Shown here one piece after another: positions 7,368 through 15,936 of a DNA stretch of 64,000 bases. The stretch comes from Patulibacter sp. SYSU D01012 (GTDB taxonomy: Bacteria > Actinomycetota > Thermoleophilia > Solirubrobacterales > Solirubrobacteraceae), in contig NZ_JAFMTB010000001.1 in assembly GCF_017916475.1 (NCBI RefSeq), forward strand, positions 434,001 through 498,000, given 5' to 3'. The translations under genes were made by a program, and so were the position numbers. The number at the start of each line of letters is the position of its first letter. Positions within the stretch are counted from its first letter, which is position 1. The notes below the pieces were generated by a model. The model did not search any database, had not been told where the DNA came from, and saw nothing but the letters and a program-made list of their open reading frames with translations.

Positions 7368-8510
7368 CTAGGCCATCGGCAGCGAGGCGCCCTTTGGCTC
7401 GTTCTGCATCACGGGGAGCGTCGGCAGCTCCTGCAGGATCGGCGGCAGCTCGGGCGTGGCGGCGATCAGGCCGCGGGCCACATCGCGGACGGCCTCGGCC
7501 GCCGCGTCGGCGACGCCGGCCGCCACGAGCGGCACGCCGGCGTCGGCCTGCTCGCGCAGCGCCATCGTCAGCGGCACGCGGCCGAACAGCGGCACCGACA
7601 GCTCGTCGGCCAGCTCCTGGCCGCCGCCCTCGCCGAAGATCTCGTAGCGCTGGCCGTCCGGCGTGGTGAAGCCGGACATGTTCTCGACGACGCCGAGGAC
7701 GTCGAGCTGCACCTTCGTCGCCATCTCCGCGGCGCGGCGCGCGACCTTCTGCGCGGCCGGCTGCGGCGTCGTGACGAGCAGGAAGCGCGCCTGCGGCAGC
7801 AGCTGCGCCAGCGTCATCGAGACGTCGCCGGTGCCCGGGGGCAGGTCGATCAGCAGGTAGTCGAGCGCGCCCCAGTCGACGTCGTCGAGGAACTGGTTGA
7901 GCGCCTTGTGCAGCATCGGGCCGCGCCAGACGACGGCGCTGTCCTCGGGCACGAAGAAGCCGATCGACATGACCTTCACGCCCTGCGACTCCAGGGGGAG
8001 GATCTTGCGCTCGGCGGAGACCGGCGGGCGCTCGCCGCCCAGGCCGAACATCCGCGGGATGGAGTAGCCCCAGACGTCGGCGTCGAGCACGCCGACCGAC
8101 TTGCCCTCGGCCGCCAGCGCGGCGGCCAGGTTGACGGTCAGGCTGGACTTGCCGACGCCGCCCTTGCCGGAGCCGACGCAGATGACGTTGGCGATCTGCG
8201 CGACCTTCTCGCCGGCGGGCATCGCGCCCTGGATGCCGAGCTTCTTCTGCAGCGCGGCCTTCTCCTCGGGGGAGAGCGTGTCGAACTCGACGCCGATCTC
8301 CTCCACGCCGAGGGCGCGGACGGCCTTGCGGACGGCCACGACGAAGTGGTTGCGCAGCGGGCAGCCGTTCGTCGTCAGTGAGATCGTCACGTCGACGCGG
8401 TCCTCGCCGATCGAGATGTCGCGGACCATCCCGAGCTCGACGACGTCCTTCTTCAGCTCGGGGTCGATCACCGCCTCGAGGGCCTGGAGGATCTCCTCGC
8501 GTGTGGGCAT
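7368..8510 (-). CDS. mrp: Mrp/ApbC-type P-loop ATPase (iron-sulfur cluster carrier)
   Basis: A 380-residue cytosolic protein of the Mrp/NBP35 family. Residues 1-85 are a MIP18/DUF59 domain containing the NGCPLRNHF motif, and residues from about 107 form a SIMIBI P-loop ATPase with deviant Walker A GSGKGGVGKS (113-122). Family members carry and transfer Fe-S clusters. The C-terminal CxxC that holds the cluster in many Mrp proteins is replaced here (GFTTPDGQRYEIFG), so cluster binding may differ or depend on other residues. The ATG at 8510 has no Shine-Dalgarno; a CACAAT hexamer 6 nt upstream suggests a leaderless message. Confidence 0.88.
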   Translation of the reverse strand: MPTREEILQALEAVIDPELKKDVVELGMVRDISIGEDRVDVTISLTTNGCPLRNHFVVAVRKAVRALGVEEIGVEFDTLSPEEKAALQKKLGIQGAMPAGEKVAQIANVICVGSGKGGVGKSSLTVNLAAALAAEGKSVGVLDADVWGYSIPRMFGLGGERPPVSAERKILPLESQGVKVMSIGFFVPEDSAVVWRGPMLHKALNQFLDDVDWGALDYLLIDLPPGTGDVSMTLAQLLPQARFLLVTTPQPAAQKVARRAAEMATKVQLDVLGVVENMSGFTTPDGQRYEIFGEGGGQELADELSVPLFGRVPLTMALREQADAGVPLVAAGVADAAAEAVRDVARGLIAATPELPPILQELPTLPVMQNEPKGASLPMA

Positions 8511-8630
8511 CCATCGATTGTGGCACGCGGACGCCGTCGGCCCCGGCGGTCGGGGGCCCACGGACGGGACGTGTGCGCGATGCCCCGCAGCCGGGCGGCG
8601 GCTCGGCCCGCCCGGCCGCCGGAACGACGA

Positions 8631-8662
8631 CGGGCGCGGCGGCCGCACGGCCACCGCGCCCG
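8631..8662 (-). terminator. Hairpin downstream of the H1-like gene
   Basis: CGGGCGCGG at 8631-8639 pairs with CCGCGCCCG at 8654-8662, with a further GGCC/GGCC pairing inside. It lies 60-90 bases past the stop of the minus-strand H1-like gene. Confidence 0.4.
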
Positions 8663-8720
8663 GTCGGCGTCGGGACGGGACGGGGGCGCCCCGGAGCCTC
8701 CCACCCCGGAGCGTGCCGGC

Positions 8721-10049
8721 TCAGACGAGCGAGAGGACGCGCGAGCGCGCCTGGCCCGCGACCTCGGCGGCGCGCTCGCCGGCCTTGCTCACGCGGGTCT
8801 CGACCTCGCCGCGGAGCTTCGGCAGCTCCTCGCGCAGCTGGACCGGGCTGGGGATCTCGGCGATCGCGGCCTCGGCGCGCGTGCGGCTCTCGCGCAGCTG
8901 GCGGACCGCCTGCTCGCGGGTGCGCTGCACGTCGCGCTCGACGCCCTCGGCGACGGAGCGGCCGCGCTGCTCGAACGAGCCCAGACGCTGCTGCAGCCGC
9001 TCGCGGCGGGCGCCGACCTGCCCCAGGAACGTCTCGCGCCGGGTGCGCAGCTCCTGGCGGCCGGCCTCGAGCTGGGCCGCCGCGGCGTCGCGCGCCTCGA
9101 GCGCCGCGCCGACCGGGATCAGCACGACCTTCTCGCCGACGGTCTGCGCGCGCTGGCCGGCCTGCACGACCTGCGTGCCGACCTGGGCGGCCTGCGCCCG
9201 CGCGACCTCGCCGGCCTGGACCACCTGGCGCTGCGCGTCGCCGACGTTGCGCGGGGCGACGGCGAGCGCCTGACGGACGGTGTCGCGGGCGACGCGGCGC
9301 GCGAGCGCGACGCGCGAGCCGGCGGCCTGCGCGGCGGGGCTCGCCTCCGCCTCGCGCGCGGCGTCGGCGGCCGTGGCGCGGGTGCGGCCGGCGGCGGCCT
9401 TCGCGCGCGCCGACGTCTTGCGGGCCTCGTCGCGGGCCGTCTCGGCCCCGGCGGTCGCGGCCTGGGCGGCCGCCGTCTTCGCGGCGCCGGTGGCGCGCGC
9501 GGCGCGCGGCTTCGTGGCCTTCGCGGTCGTCTTGGCGCCGGACGTCGCGGTCTTCGCGGCGGCCTTCGTCTCGGCCGCGGCCGTCTTCGCGGCGCCCTCG
9601 GCCTTCGCGGCCGCCGTCGTGCGCTTGGCGGCGGGCTTCGCGGCCTTCGGCGCGGCGGCGCGCTTCGTCGCCGTGGCCTTCGACGTCGGGGTCGCCTTCG
9701 CCGTGCCGGTCGTCCGCTTGGCGGCGGTCGTCTTCGCGCCGGACGTCTTGGTGCCGGACGCCTTGGCGCCGGCGGCCTTCGGGGCGGCGGTCTTCGTGCC
9801 GGACGCCTTCGGCGCGGCGGCCTTCGCGGGGGACGCCGTCGCCGTCGAGGCGGTCTTCGCCGGGGTCGCCTTCGCGGCGGCGCCGGTCGCCGGTGTGGCG
9901 GCGGCCTTCGGGGCGCTCGGCGTCGTGGCCGGCTTGGCGGCGGCGCCCGTGGCGGCGGAGGTCTGGGTGGCGGCGGCCTTCGCGGCGGCGCCGGTCGTCG
10001 CGCGGTCCGTGCCCGCGGTGGTGGACGTGGTCTTCGGCGTGTCGGCCAT
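8721..10049 (-). CDS. Histone-H1-like Lys/Ala/Thr-rich protein with helical C-terminal domain
   Basis: A 442-residue highly basic protein. Residues 1 to about 215 are low-complexity Ala/Lys/Thr/Pro with repeated AAKxA, GTKT and KAAAPK segments, resembling histone H1 tails and the C-terminal tails of actinobacterial nucleoid proteins. Residues about 215-442 change to amphipathic helix with many Arg, Gln, Glu and Ala (VVQAGQRAQTVGEKV, RRERLQQRLGSFEQRG), predicted to form coiled coils; no enzyme motif is present. A role in DNA compaction or in coating granules (phasin-like) is inference. GGAAGG precedes the ATG at a good distance. A perfect 14-bp dyad lies about 20 bases upstream. Confidence 0.7.
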   Translation of the reverse strand: MADTPKTTSTTAGTDRATTGAAAKAAATQTSAATGAAAKPATTPSAPKAAATPATGAAAKATPAKTASTATASPAKAAAPKASGTKTAAPKAAGAKASGTKTSGAKTTAAKRTTGTAKATPTSKATATKRAAAPKAAKPAAKRTTAAAKAEGAAKTAAAETKAAAKTATSGAKTTAKATKPRAARATGAAKTAAAQAATAGAETARDEARKTSARAKAAAGRTRATAADAAREAEASPAAQAAGSRVALARRVARDTVRQALAVAPRNVGDAQRQVVQAGEVARAQAAQVGTQVVQAGQRAQTVGEKVVLIPVGAALEARDAAAAQLEAGRQELRTRRETFLGQVGARRERLQQRLGSFEQRGRSVAEGVERDVQRTREQAVRQLRESRTRAEAAIAEIPSPVQLREELPKLRGEVETRVSKAGERAAEVAGQARSRVLSLV

Positions 10050-10068
10050 GGTGCCTTCCGGACGAGGT

Positions 10069-10082
10069 ACTTAGTTCTAAGT
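10069..10082 (-). promoter_or_regulatory. Perfect AT-rich palindrome upstream of the H1-like gene
   Basis: ACTTAG TT CTAAGT, a perfect 6-2-6 dyad in an otherwise GC-rich region, 20 bases upstream of the ATG. It probably overlaps the 5' leader or promoter of the H1-like gene, so it may be an operator. The binding protein is unknown. Confidence 0.5.
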
Positions 10083-10262
10083 TCACCCCGAATGTAGCGG
10101 CGAACACTGACACCTACAAGCGGGCGGCATACCGGTTACACGCGAATCCGACCGGCGGTAGCCCGGGGGCGTGACGCCGAGCACGCCCGCGGGCTGCGCC
10201 CGTGCGCGTCACGGCCGCGGGTCCCACCGGGCTCCGCCGGACCGCGGGCGCCCGGGACGGGG

Positions 10263-10853
10263 TCAGGCGCGGCCGGCGAGCTCGGCCAGGTGCCGCTCGA
10301 CGGCGGCCCGCATCCGCGCGGGCGGCACCGCCCCCGGGCGCTGGACCGCGTGCAGCGCCAGCCCGTCGACGAGGGCGTGCAGCCGCGCGGTCTCCGTCTC
10401 CACCGCGTCCGCCGGCGCGTCGGGCCCCAGCAGCACCCCGACGATCCCCGCCACGAAGGCCCGCATCTCGTCCGCCGCGCCGTCCGCCAGGGCGCGCAGC
10501 CCCGGATCGCGGCGCGCGCCGGCGGTGAAGGCGAACCAGATCTCGGCCTCGGCCTGGCGCTCGTCGTCGAGGGGCAGCAGCTCGAGCAGGATGCGCGCCG
10601 TCGCCTCGACCGGCGGCCCCTCGGTGTCCAGGGCCGCGACGCGCTCCTGGACGCGGGCGAGCAGCGTCTCCATCGCCGACCGCTGCAGGTCCGCCTGGCC
10701 GTCGAAGTAGTGGCGCATGGCGCCCGGCGACAGCCCGGCCTCGGCGGCGACGTTGCGGACGGACGCCGCCTCCAGGCCGTCCGTGCGGGCGATCCGCCAG
10801 ACGGCCTCGGCGACGAGCCGGCGGCGTTCCTCGTGGTCGACGACCTTGGGCAC
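10263..10853 (-). CDS. TetR-family transcriptional regulator
   Basis: A 196-residue regulator with an N-terminal TetR helix-turn-helix (residues about 8-55, AASVRNVAAEAGLSPGAMRHYF) and a helical C-domain containing FTAGARRDPGLRAL, as in TetR_C-type subgroups. GTG 10853 is chosen because the frame upstream crosses the divergent promoter and does not look like protein. It is divergent from a small membrane protein gene; the 76-bp gap carries two near-identical dyads that should be its operators. Confidence 0.82.
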   Translation of the reverse strand: MPKVVDHEERRRLVAEAVWRIARTDGLEAASVRNVAAEAGLSPGAMRHYFDGQADLQRSAMETLLARVQERVAALDTEGPPVEATARILLELLPLDDERQAEAEIWFAFTAGARRDPGLRALADGAADEMRAFVAGIVGVLLGPDAPADAVETETARLHALVDGLALHAVQRPGAVPPARMRAAVERHLAELAGRA

Positions 10854-10865
10854 CCGCGCATTTTC

Positions 10866-10912
10866 GCACAGCCGTGCTAGGTTGGATCCTCGGTATTCCG
10901 CACACCCGTGCT
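10866..10912. promoter_or_regulatory. Twin 13-bp operators between TetR and membrane-protein genes
   Basis: GCACAGCCGTGCT (10866-10878) and GCACACCCGTGCT (10900-10912) differ at one position, each has GCAC/GTGC symmetry, and they are 34 bp apart (about three helical turns). TAGGTT at 10878-10883 could be the -10 for the plus-strand gene. Binding by the adjacent TetR is inferred from position and symmetry. Confidence 0.6.
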
Positions 10913-10929
10913 GAAACAGGAGAACGCTC

Positions 10930-11430
10930 GTGGTCATCGCCATCGTCGCCGCCGAGATCGCCTTCTGGGTGCTCATCGCCCTGGGGCTCGGCCTGCGCTA
11001 CCTCGCCGGTCAGCGGCGCCTCGGCCTCGTCGTGCTCGCGTGCACGCCGCTCGTCGACCTGACGCTGCTGGGGCTCGTCGCGTGGGACGTCTCGCAGGGC
11101 GGCACCGCGACGGGCGCCCACGCGCTCGCCGCCGTCTACCTGGGGGTCAGCGTCGTCTTCGGCCACTCGATGATCGCCTGGGCCGACGCCCGCGTCGCCT
11201 ACCGCTTCGCGGGCGGCCCGAAGCCGCCCGGCAAGCCGAAGGACCCGGCGCTGAAGAAGCGCCTCGAGCGCCGCGGCTGGCTCAAGCACGCCGCGGCGTG
11301 GGCGCTCGGCTGCGGCCTGCTGATGGGCACGGTCCTGCTCGTCGGCGACGCGGACCGCACGCAGGCGCTGACGGCGACGGCCACGGCGTGGACCGTCGTG
11401 CTGGCGATCGACGCCGCGATCAGCCTCTGA
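10930..11430 (+). CDS. Small four-helix membrane protein of unknown function
   Basis: A 166-residue integral membrane protein with about four hydrophobic helices (residues about 2-24, 30-50, 60-82 and 115-165) interrupted by a Lys/Pro-rich cytoplasmic loop (GGPKPPGKPKDPALKKRLERRGW). I do not recognise a named function. AGGAG at 10918-10922 is a good ribosome site for the GTG start. It is divergent from a TetR gene with twin operators between them and is probably the regulator's target. Such TetR/membrane-protein pairs can serve in drug or lipid stress, but nothing in the sequence proves it. Confidence 0.7.
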   Translation: MVIAIVAAEIAFWVLIALGLGLRYLAGQRRLGLVVLACTPLVDLTLLGLVAWDVSQGGTATGAHALAAVYLGVSVVFGHSMIAWADARVAYRFAGGPKPPGKPKDPALKKRLERRGWLKHAAAWALGCGLLMGTVLLVGDADRTQALTATATAWTVVLAIDAAISL

Positions 11431-11483
11431 CCCGCCGCGGCCGCGCCGACCGAGCGCGTCGCGAGCGGCGCCCTCCGGCGGGC

Positions 11484-12347
11484 CTAGCCGTGCGGGAGCG
11501 TGGCGACCCGCTCCAGGCCCGCGGGCGTGCGCGCCGCGACGACGGGACCGTGCGGGTGCAGGTCGAGCGGGAAGGAGAGGGCGTCGTCGCAGCCGCCGAA
11601 CGCCACGGCGCCCCCGGCCTCGCGCACCACGAGCTGGCCCGCGGCGGCGTCGACCGCACGGCAGCGCCAGAGCGACGCCATGCCGTCCACGCGGCCGGCG
11701 GCGACCTGGCAGAGCGAGACGGCGATCGCCCCCATCGCCCGGATGCGGTGCACGTGGGCGGCGAGCGCCTCGCCCGACGCGGCCAGGTGGCGTGGGTCGG
11801 CGGACTCGATCGCGACGAGCTCCAGGCGGTCCTGGTCCGTCACGCGCTCCTCGCCCGCGCGCAGCGGGTGGCCGTCGAGCCATGCGCCGGCGCCGCGGAT
11901 CGCCGTCCAGCGCTCGTCCGGGCGCAGATCGGCGACGAGGCCGCACGTCACGTCGGCCATCGTCCCGCGCGTGGCGACGTCCTCGCCCTCGGCGACGGCG
12001 ATGGAGACGGCGTGGTGCGGCATGCCGCGCTTGGCGTTCATCGAGCCGTCGATCGGGTCGATGACGACGAGCGCGTCCGGCGAGCCGAAGTCGACGGTCC
12101 CGCGCTCCTCGGACAGCGCCGTGAAGCGCGCGCCCTGCTCGTGCAGACGGTCCAGCTCGGCGAAGATCAGGTCCTCGGCCTCCTGGTCCAGGACCAGCGT
12201 GCGGTCGCCGCCCTCGCCGCGGGAGCCCGTCTCCTCCAGGCGGTCGGCGGTGCCGGTGACGCCCGCCAGGTGGTCCCGGACGGCGTCGGCAGCCCGGTTG
12301 AACGCGGCGATCCACGTCTCGGCGGCGGGCTGCGGGGCAGAAGGCAT
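11484..12347 (-). CDS. Inositol-monophosphatase-family phosphatase
   Basis: A 287-residue Mg-dependent sugar-phosphate phosphatase of the IMPase/FBPase/CysQ superfamily. The metal-binding motifs are seen: SEERG at residues 79-83, DPIDGS at 97-102 and near the C-terminus the CRAVDAAAGQLVVREAGG motif. Substrates in the family include inositol phosphates, histidinol phosphate, fructose-1,6-bisphosphate and PAP; this sequence does not decide. It is divergent from the helicase gene with only a 16-25 bp gap in which the two -10 elements overlap. Confidence 0.85.
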   Translation of the reverse strand: MPSAPQPAAETWIAAFNRAADAVRDHLAGVTGTADRLEETGSRGEGGDRTLVLDQEAEDLIFAELDRLHEQGARFTALSEERGTVDFGSPDALVVIDPIDGSMNAKRGMPHHAVSIAVAEGEDVATRGTMADVTCGLVADLRPDERWTAIRGAGAWLDGHPLRAGEERVTDQDRLELVAIESADPRHLAASGEALAAHVHRIRAMGAIAVSLCQVAAGRVDGMASLWRCRAVDAAAGQLVVREAGGAVAFGGCDDALSFPLDLHPHGPVVAARTPAGLERVATLPHG

Positions 12348-12355
12348 CGGCGACC

Positions 12356-12362
12356 TATCCTA
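12356..12362. promoter_or_regulatory. Overlapping divergent -10 boxes
   Basis: TATCCT on the plus strand (12356-12361) and TAGGAT on the minus strand (complement of 12357-12362) overlap by five bases. The minus box is 9 nt from the phosphatase ATG. The plus box would initiate around 12368, past the first ATG (12364) of the helicase frame, favouring the second ATG at 12373. Confidence 0.45.
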
Positions 12363-12372
12363 GATGGCGGGG

Positions 12373-15300
12373 ATGGAACCGCTCGACGGACTCTCGGACG
12401 CGCAGGTGCGCGCCGCCACGCACGGCGGCTCCGTGGGCCCCTACCCGTTCGCCGGCGGGCCGCACGACGGGTCCGTGCCGGCCGCCGCGCCCCTGCTGGT
12501 CCGCGGCGCCGCGGGCACGGGCAAGAGCGTGGCCCTCGCCGCCCGGGCCGCGTGGCTGGCGACCGCGGCGGGCGTCGACCCGGCCCGCATCGCCCTGCTC
12601 GTCGCCACCCCGGCGGCCGTGGCCCGCACGCGCCGCCGCCTGGCCGAGCGGCTGGGCCCGGCCGCGGCCGACGTCGTCGTCACCACGCTCCCCGACCTGT
12701 GCCACCGGCTGCTGCGCGACGTCGCGCCCGAGGCCGGCGTCGACCCCTTCGTCGTGCCCGCCACCCGCACGGAGCGCGTGGCGCTGCTGCTCGAGCACCG
12801 CGAGGGGCTGGCCCTGCGCCACCACGACGGCGGGCCGGCGCCGATCCCGCTGCTGGCGGCCGCGGTGGCGCGCGTGGACCGGCTGAAGGAGTCGCTCGTC
12901 GACGCGGCCGCCCTGTCGGCGTGGGCCGCCGCGCTGCCGGACGCCGACCCGCGGGCGCTGCGCGAGCGCGAGTTCGCCGCGCTGCTGCGCCTGCACGACC
13001 GCGTGCTGCGCGAGCGCGGGCTGATCGACCACGGCGACCTGATGCTGCACCTCGTCCGCCTGCTCGAGGACGAGGAGCCCGGCGGGGTGGGCGAGAGCGT
13101 CCGCAGCCGCGTCGCGTCCGCCGTCGGGCGGCTGCTCGTGGACGACGTGCAGGACGTCCCGACCGCCGGGATGCGGGTGCTGCGCGCGATGGTGCGGGCC
13201 GGCACCGGCCTGACGGCGGCCGGGGACGACGACCAGGCGACGCGCCGCGTCCGGGCCGCCGGCTCGCGCAACCTGCGCGAGCTCGCGCAGGCCCACCCCG
13301 ACCTGGCGACGGTCACCCTGGAGCGCTCCTGGCGCAGCCCCGAGCAGGTGCTGCGCGCCGCCGAGGGCGTCGTCGAGCCCGTCCGCGACCGCCTGCCGCA
13401 CGCCTGGCACGCGCCGTCCGGCGGCAGCGTGCGCTTCTGGCGGGCGGCGAACGAGCGCGCCCAGGCGCAGGCCGTGGCGGGCGAGGTCGAGCGGCTCGTC
13501 CGCGACGGCGCCCGGCCCGAGCGGATCGCCGTGCTGGTGCAGTCCGTGCGCCGCGAGGGCGGCCCGGTGATGGCGGCGCTCGAGGAGCGCGCGCTGCCCG
13601 CGCGGCTGGGCGGCGCGGGCGCGTTCCTCGAGCGGGTCGAGGTGCGCGACGTCCTCGCGTGGCTGCGCCTGCTCGTCGATCCCTCCGACGCCCCGGCGGT
13701 CTCGCGCGCGCTGGCCCGGCCGCCGATCGCGCTGCGCCCGGCCGACCTGGCACGCTGCCTGCAGCTGGCCCGCCGGCGCCGCATGGACCTGGTCGGCGCG
13801 CTCGCGGCGTCGACGGAGTCCCCGCAGATGGCGCCCGAGGCGCGCGACCGCGTGGCGTCCTTCGTCCGGCTGTACCGGTCGGCGACGAGGGCGCTCGACG
13901 TCACGCCGCCCGACCAGTTCGTCCACCGGCTCGTCGAGCACCTGGGCCTGCGCCGCCAGCAGCTGTTCGGCGCGAGCGGCGACGTCGTCGAGCGGCTGCG
14001 CGACCTGGCCCGCGTCGGCCAGCTCGCCGAGCGCTACGTCCGCATCGCGCCGCAGGCCACCGCGCGCGACTTCGCCCGCTGGATGATCACCCTGGCCGAG
14101 GCCGGCGGCGACCCCGAGGGCAAGGTCGAGGCCGTGCCGTTCGCCGCCGGCTCGGACGACCCCGACGGCGACGCGCTCGCGGACGGCCGCGACACGGGCG
14201 ACCTGGAGCCCGGCGTGGTCGGCGGGGCGGTGCGGGTCCTTCCCCTGGGCGCGGCGGCGGAGCTCGAGCTGGACCACGTCTTCGTCCTGGGCCTGCAGTC
14301 CAGCCGCATCGGCGCGGTCGGCGCCTGGGCCGGGCGCCGGCTCGTCGACCCGCTCCCCGACGAGCTGCTCGGCGCCGACGCGCTGCCGGCGCCCGACCCC
14401 GAGCGGCCCGAGCCGGACCCCGAGCGCCGGATCGCCACGGACGAGGCGCGGCGGATGCTGGCCGTCGCGATGACCCGCGCGCGCCAGGGCGTGGTCCTGG
14501 CCTACCCGGCGCAGGCCACGAGCGGCGCGGCGCGCGAGCCGTCGCCGCTCGTCGACGACGCGCGGCGCGCGGTCGGCGGGGCGTGGGAGGAGTTCGAGGA
14601 GCGGCTGTTCGGTCCCGACGACACCCTCCACGCGACGTTCCGCACGCTGCGCGAGGCCCTGCTGCGGGACGTCGCGACGATCGGCGCGCGCCTGGGCGAC
14701 CTGCGGATGGACACCGACCTGGACGTCGCGCACGGGGTCACGCGCTACCTCGAGCTGATGAAGGTCGCCGCCCTCATCAACCGCCCCGACGGCCAGGAGG
14801 TCGCCGCCGCGCTGCCGGCGATCGACGCCGCGATCCGGCAGGCGGCGACGGCGCAGCAGAAGGAGCTGCTGCTCTCGAGCACGCTCGACGACGAGATCCT
14901 CGCCGCCGCCGACCAGACGGCGCAGCGCCGCGCCGGGCGCGCCGAGCCGTCGCTCGAGCCGTTCCTGCCCCTGCGCGGCGACGGCGTGGTGCTGTCCGCG
15001 GGCGACCTCTTCACGTACGGCTCGTGTCCGCTGCGCTACAAGTTCGGCCGCGTGCTGCGCATCCCGCAGCAGCCGACGGTGGCGCAGCGGTTCGGCATCG
15101 TCGTCCACCAGGTCCTCGAGCGCTGGCACGGCCGCGGCGGCACCGAGCTGGGCGAGCTGCAGGAGCTGTTGACGCAGAGCTGGCGGCGCTCGGGCCTGAC
15201 CGGCGTGGCGGACGAGGCACGGCTGTGGACCCGCGCGCAGGACGCGATGGCGCGGTACCACGCGCGGACGATGGCCGAGGACTCCGAGACCGTGTGGCTC

Positions 15301-15693
15301 GAGCGCGGCTTCGAGTTCCGCCTGGGCGACCACACCCTGCGCGGCCGCGTGGACCGGGTGGACCGCCACCCGGACGGCACGTACGAGCTCGTCGACTACA
15401 AGACGGGGCGCCCGCGCACGCCCGAGCAGCTGCGCGACGACGTCCAGCTGCAGCTCTACGCCGTCGCGGCCGTCGACGCGTGGGGGCTGGAGGCGCCGCG
15501 CCAGGCGTACCACTACGTGCTGGACGACGTGAAGACCCCGCTCGACGCCGAGGGCAGCGAGCGCTCGCGCATCACCGAGGTCGTCGAGCGCGTCGGCGGC
15601 GCGATCCTGGCGCAGGACTTCGAGCCGACGCCCGCGTACGAGACGTGCGCGATGTGCGACTACCAGCTGACCTGCCCGGCGGCCGAGACCTAG
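12373..15693 (+). CDS. UvrD/AdnB-like helicase fused to Fe-S PD-(D/E)XK nuclease
   Basis: A DNA repair motor-nuclease of about 1106 residues. Counting from the alternative ATG at 12364: Walker A GAAGTGKS at 48-55; motif II is DDVQD at 260-264 (Asp replaces the usual Glu of DEFQD); motif III GDDDQ near 288; motif IV LERSWRSP; motif VI VAMTRAR. The C-terminus is a RecB-type nuclease with ELVDYKTG (Asp1011, Lys1013) and an AddB-style iron-sulfur cysteine set: Cys888 ... Cys1095-x2-Cys1098-x5-Cys1104. Such proteins (AdnA/AdnB, AddB) resect double-strand breaks. The motif II change is conservative, so the motor may be active. No second subunit gene is adjacent. Confidence 0.88.
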   Translation: MEPLDGLSDAQVRAATHGGSVGPYPFAGGPHDGSVPAAAPLLVRGAAGTGKSVALAARAAWLATAAGVDPARIALLVATPAAVARTRRRLAERLGPAAADVVVTTLPDLCHRLLRDVAPEAGVDPFVVPATRTERVALLLEHREGLALRHHDGGPAPIPLLAAAVARVDRLKESLVDAAALSAWAAALPDADPRALREREFAALLRLHDRVLRERGLIDHGDLMLHLVRLLEDEEPGGVGESVRSRVASAVGRLLVDDVQDVPTAGMRVLRAMVRAGTGLTAAGDDDQATRRVRAAGSRNLRELAQAHPDLATVTLERSWRSPEQVLRAAEGVVEPVRDRLPHAWHAPSGGSVRFWRAANERAQAQAVAGEVERLVRDGARPERIAVLVQSVRREGGPVMAALEERALPARLGGAGAFLERVEVRDVLAWLRLLVDPSDAPAVSRALARPPIALRPADLARCLQLARRRRMDLVGALAASTESPQMAPEARDRVASFVRLYRSATRALDVTPPDQFVHRLVEHLGLRRQQLFGASGDVVERLRDLARVGQLAERYVRIAPQATARDFARWMITLAEAGGDPEGKVEAVPFAAGSDDPDGDALADGRDTGDLEPGVVGGAVRVLPLGAAAELELDHVFVLGLQSSRIGAVGAWAGRRLVDPLPDELLGADALPAPDPERPEPDPERRIATDEARRMLAVAMTRARQGVVLAYPAQATSGAAREPSPLVDDARRAVGGAWEEFEERLFGPDDTLHATFRTLREALLRDVATIGARLGDLRMDTDLDVAHGVTRYLELMKVAALINRPDGQEVAAALPAIDAAIRQAATAQQKELLLSSTLDDEILAAADQTAQRRAGRAEPSLEPFLPLRGDGVVLSAGDLFTYGSCPLRYKFGRVLRIPQQPTVAQRFGIVVHQVLERWHGRGGTELGELQELLTQSWRRSGLTGVADEARLWTRAQDAMARYHARTMAEDSETVWLERGFEFRLGDHTLRGRVDRVDRHPDGTYELVDYKTGRPRTPEQLRDDVQLQLYAVAAVDAWGLEAPRQAYHYVLDDVKTPLDAEGSERSRITEVVERVGGAILAQDFEPTPAYETCAMCDYQLTCPAAET

Positions 15694-15936
15694 GCCGCGG
15701 CCCGGGATCGGGCCCAGAGCGGGCGTGGCGCCGGGGGGTGCGCCGGGCGAGCGGCCCTCGTCGCGCGGCGGGCAGCAGCGTCCCGAACGCGGGGTCGTTG
15801 CGTTGCGAAACGTCGATACGGACCCGAGACGGAGCCGACCGGGGCCTGCGACGGCGGTGTCGGAAGCTCCATCCATGGCCGGGAAGCCACCCCGGCGCCG
15901 GACTCCTCCGTCACCCCGCACCAAGGACTCATCCCC

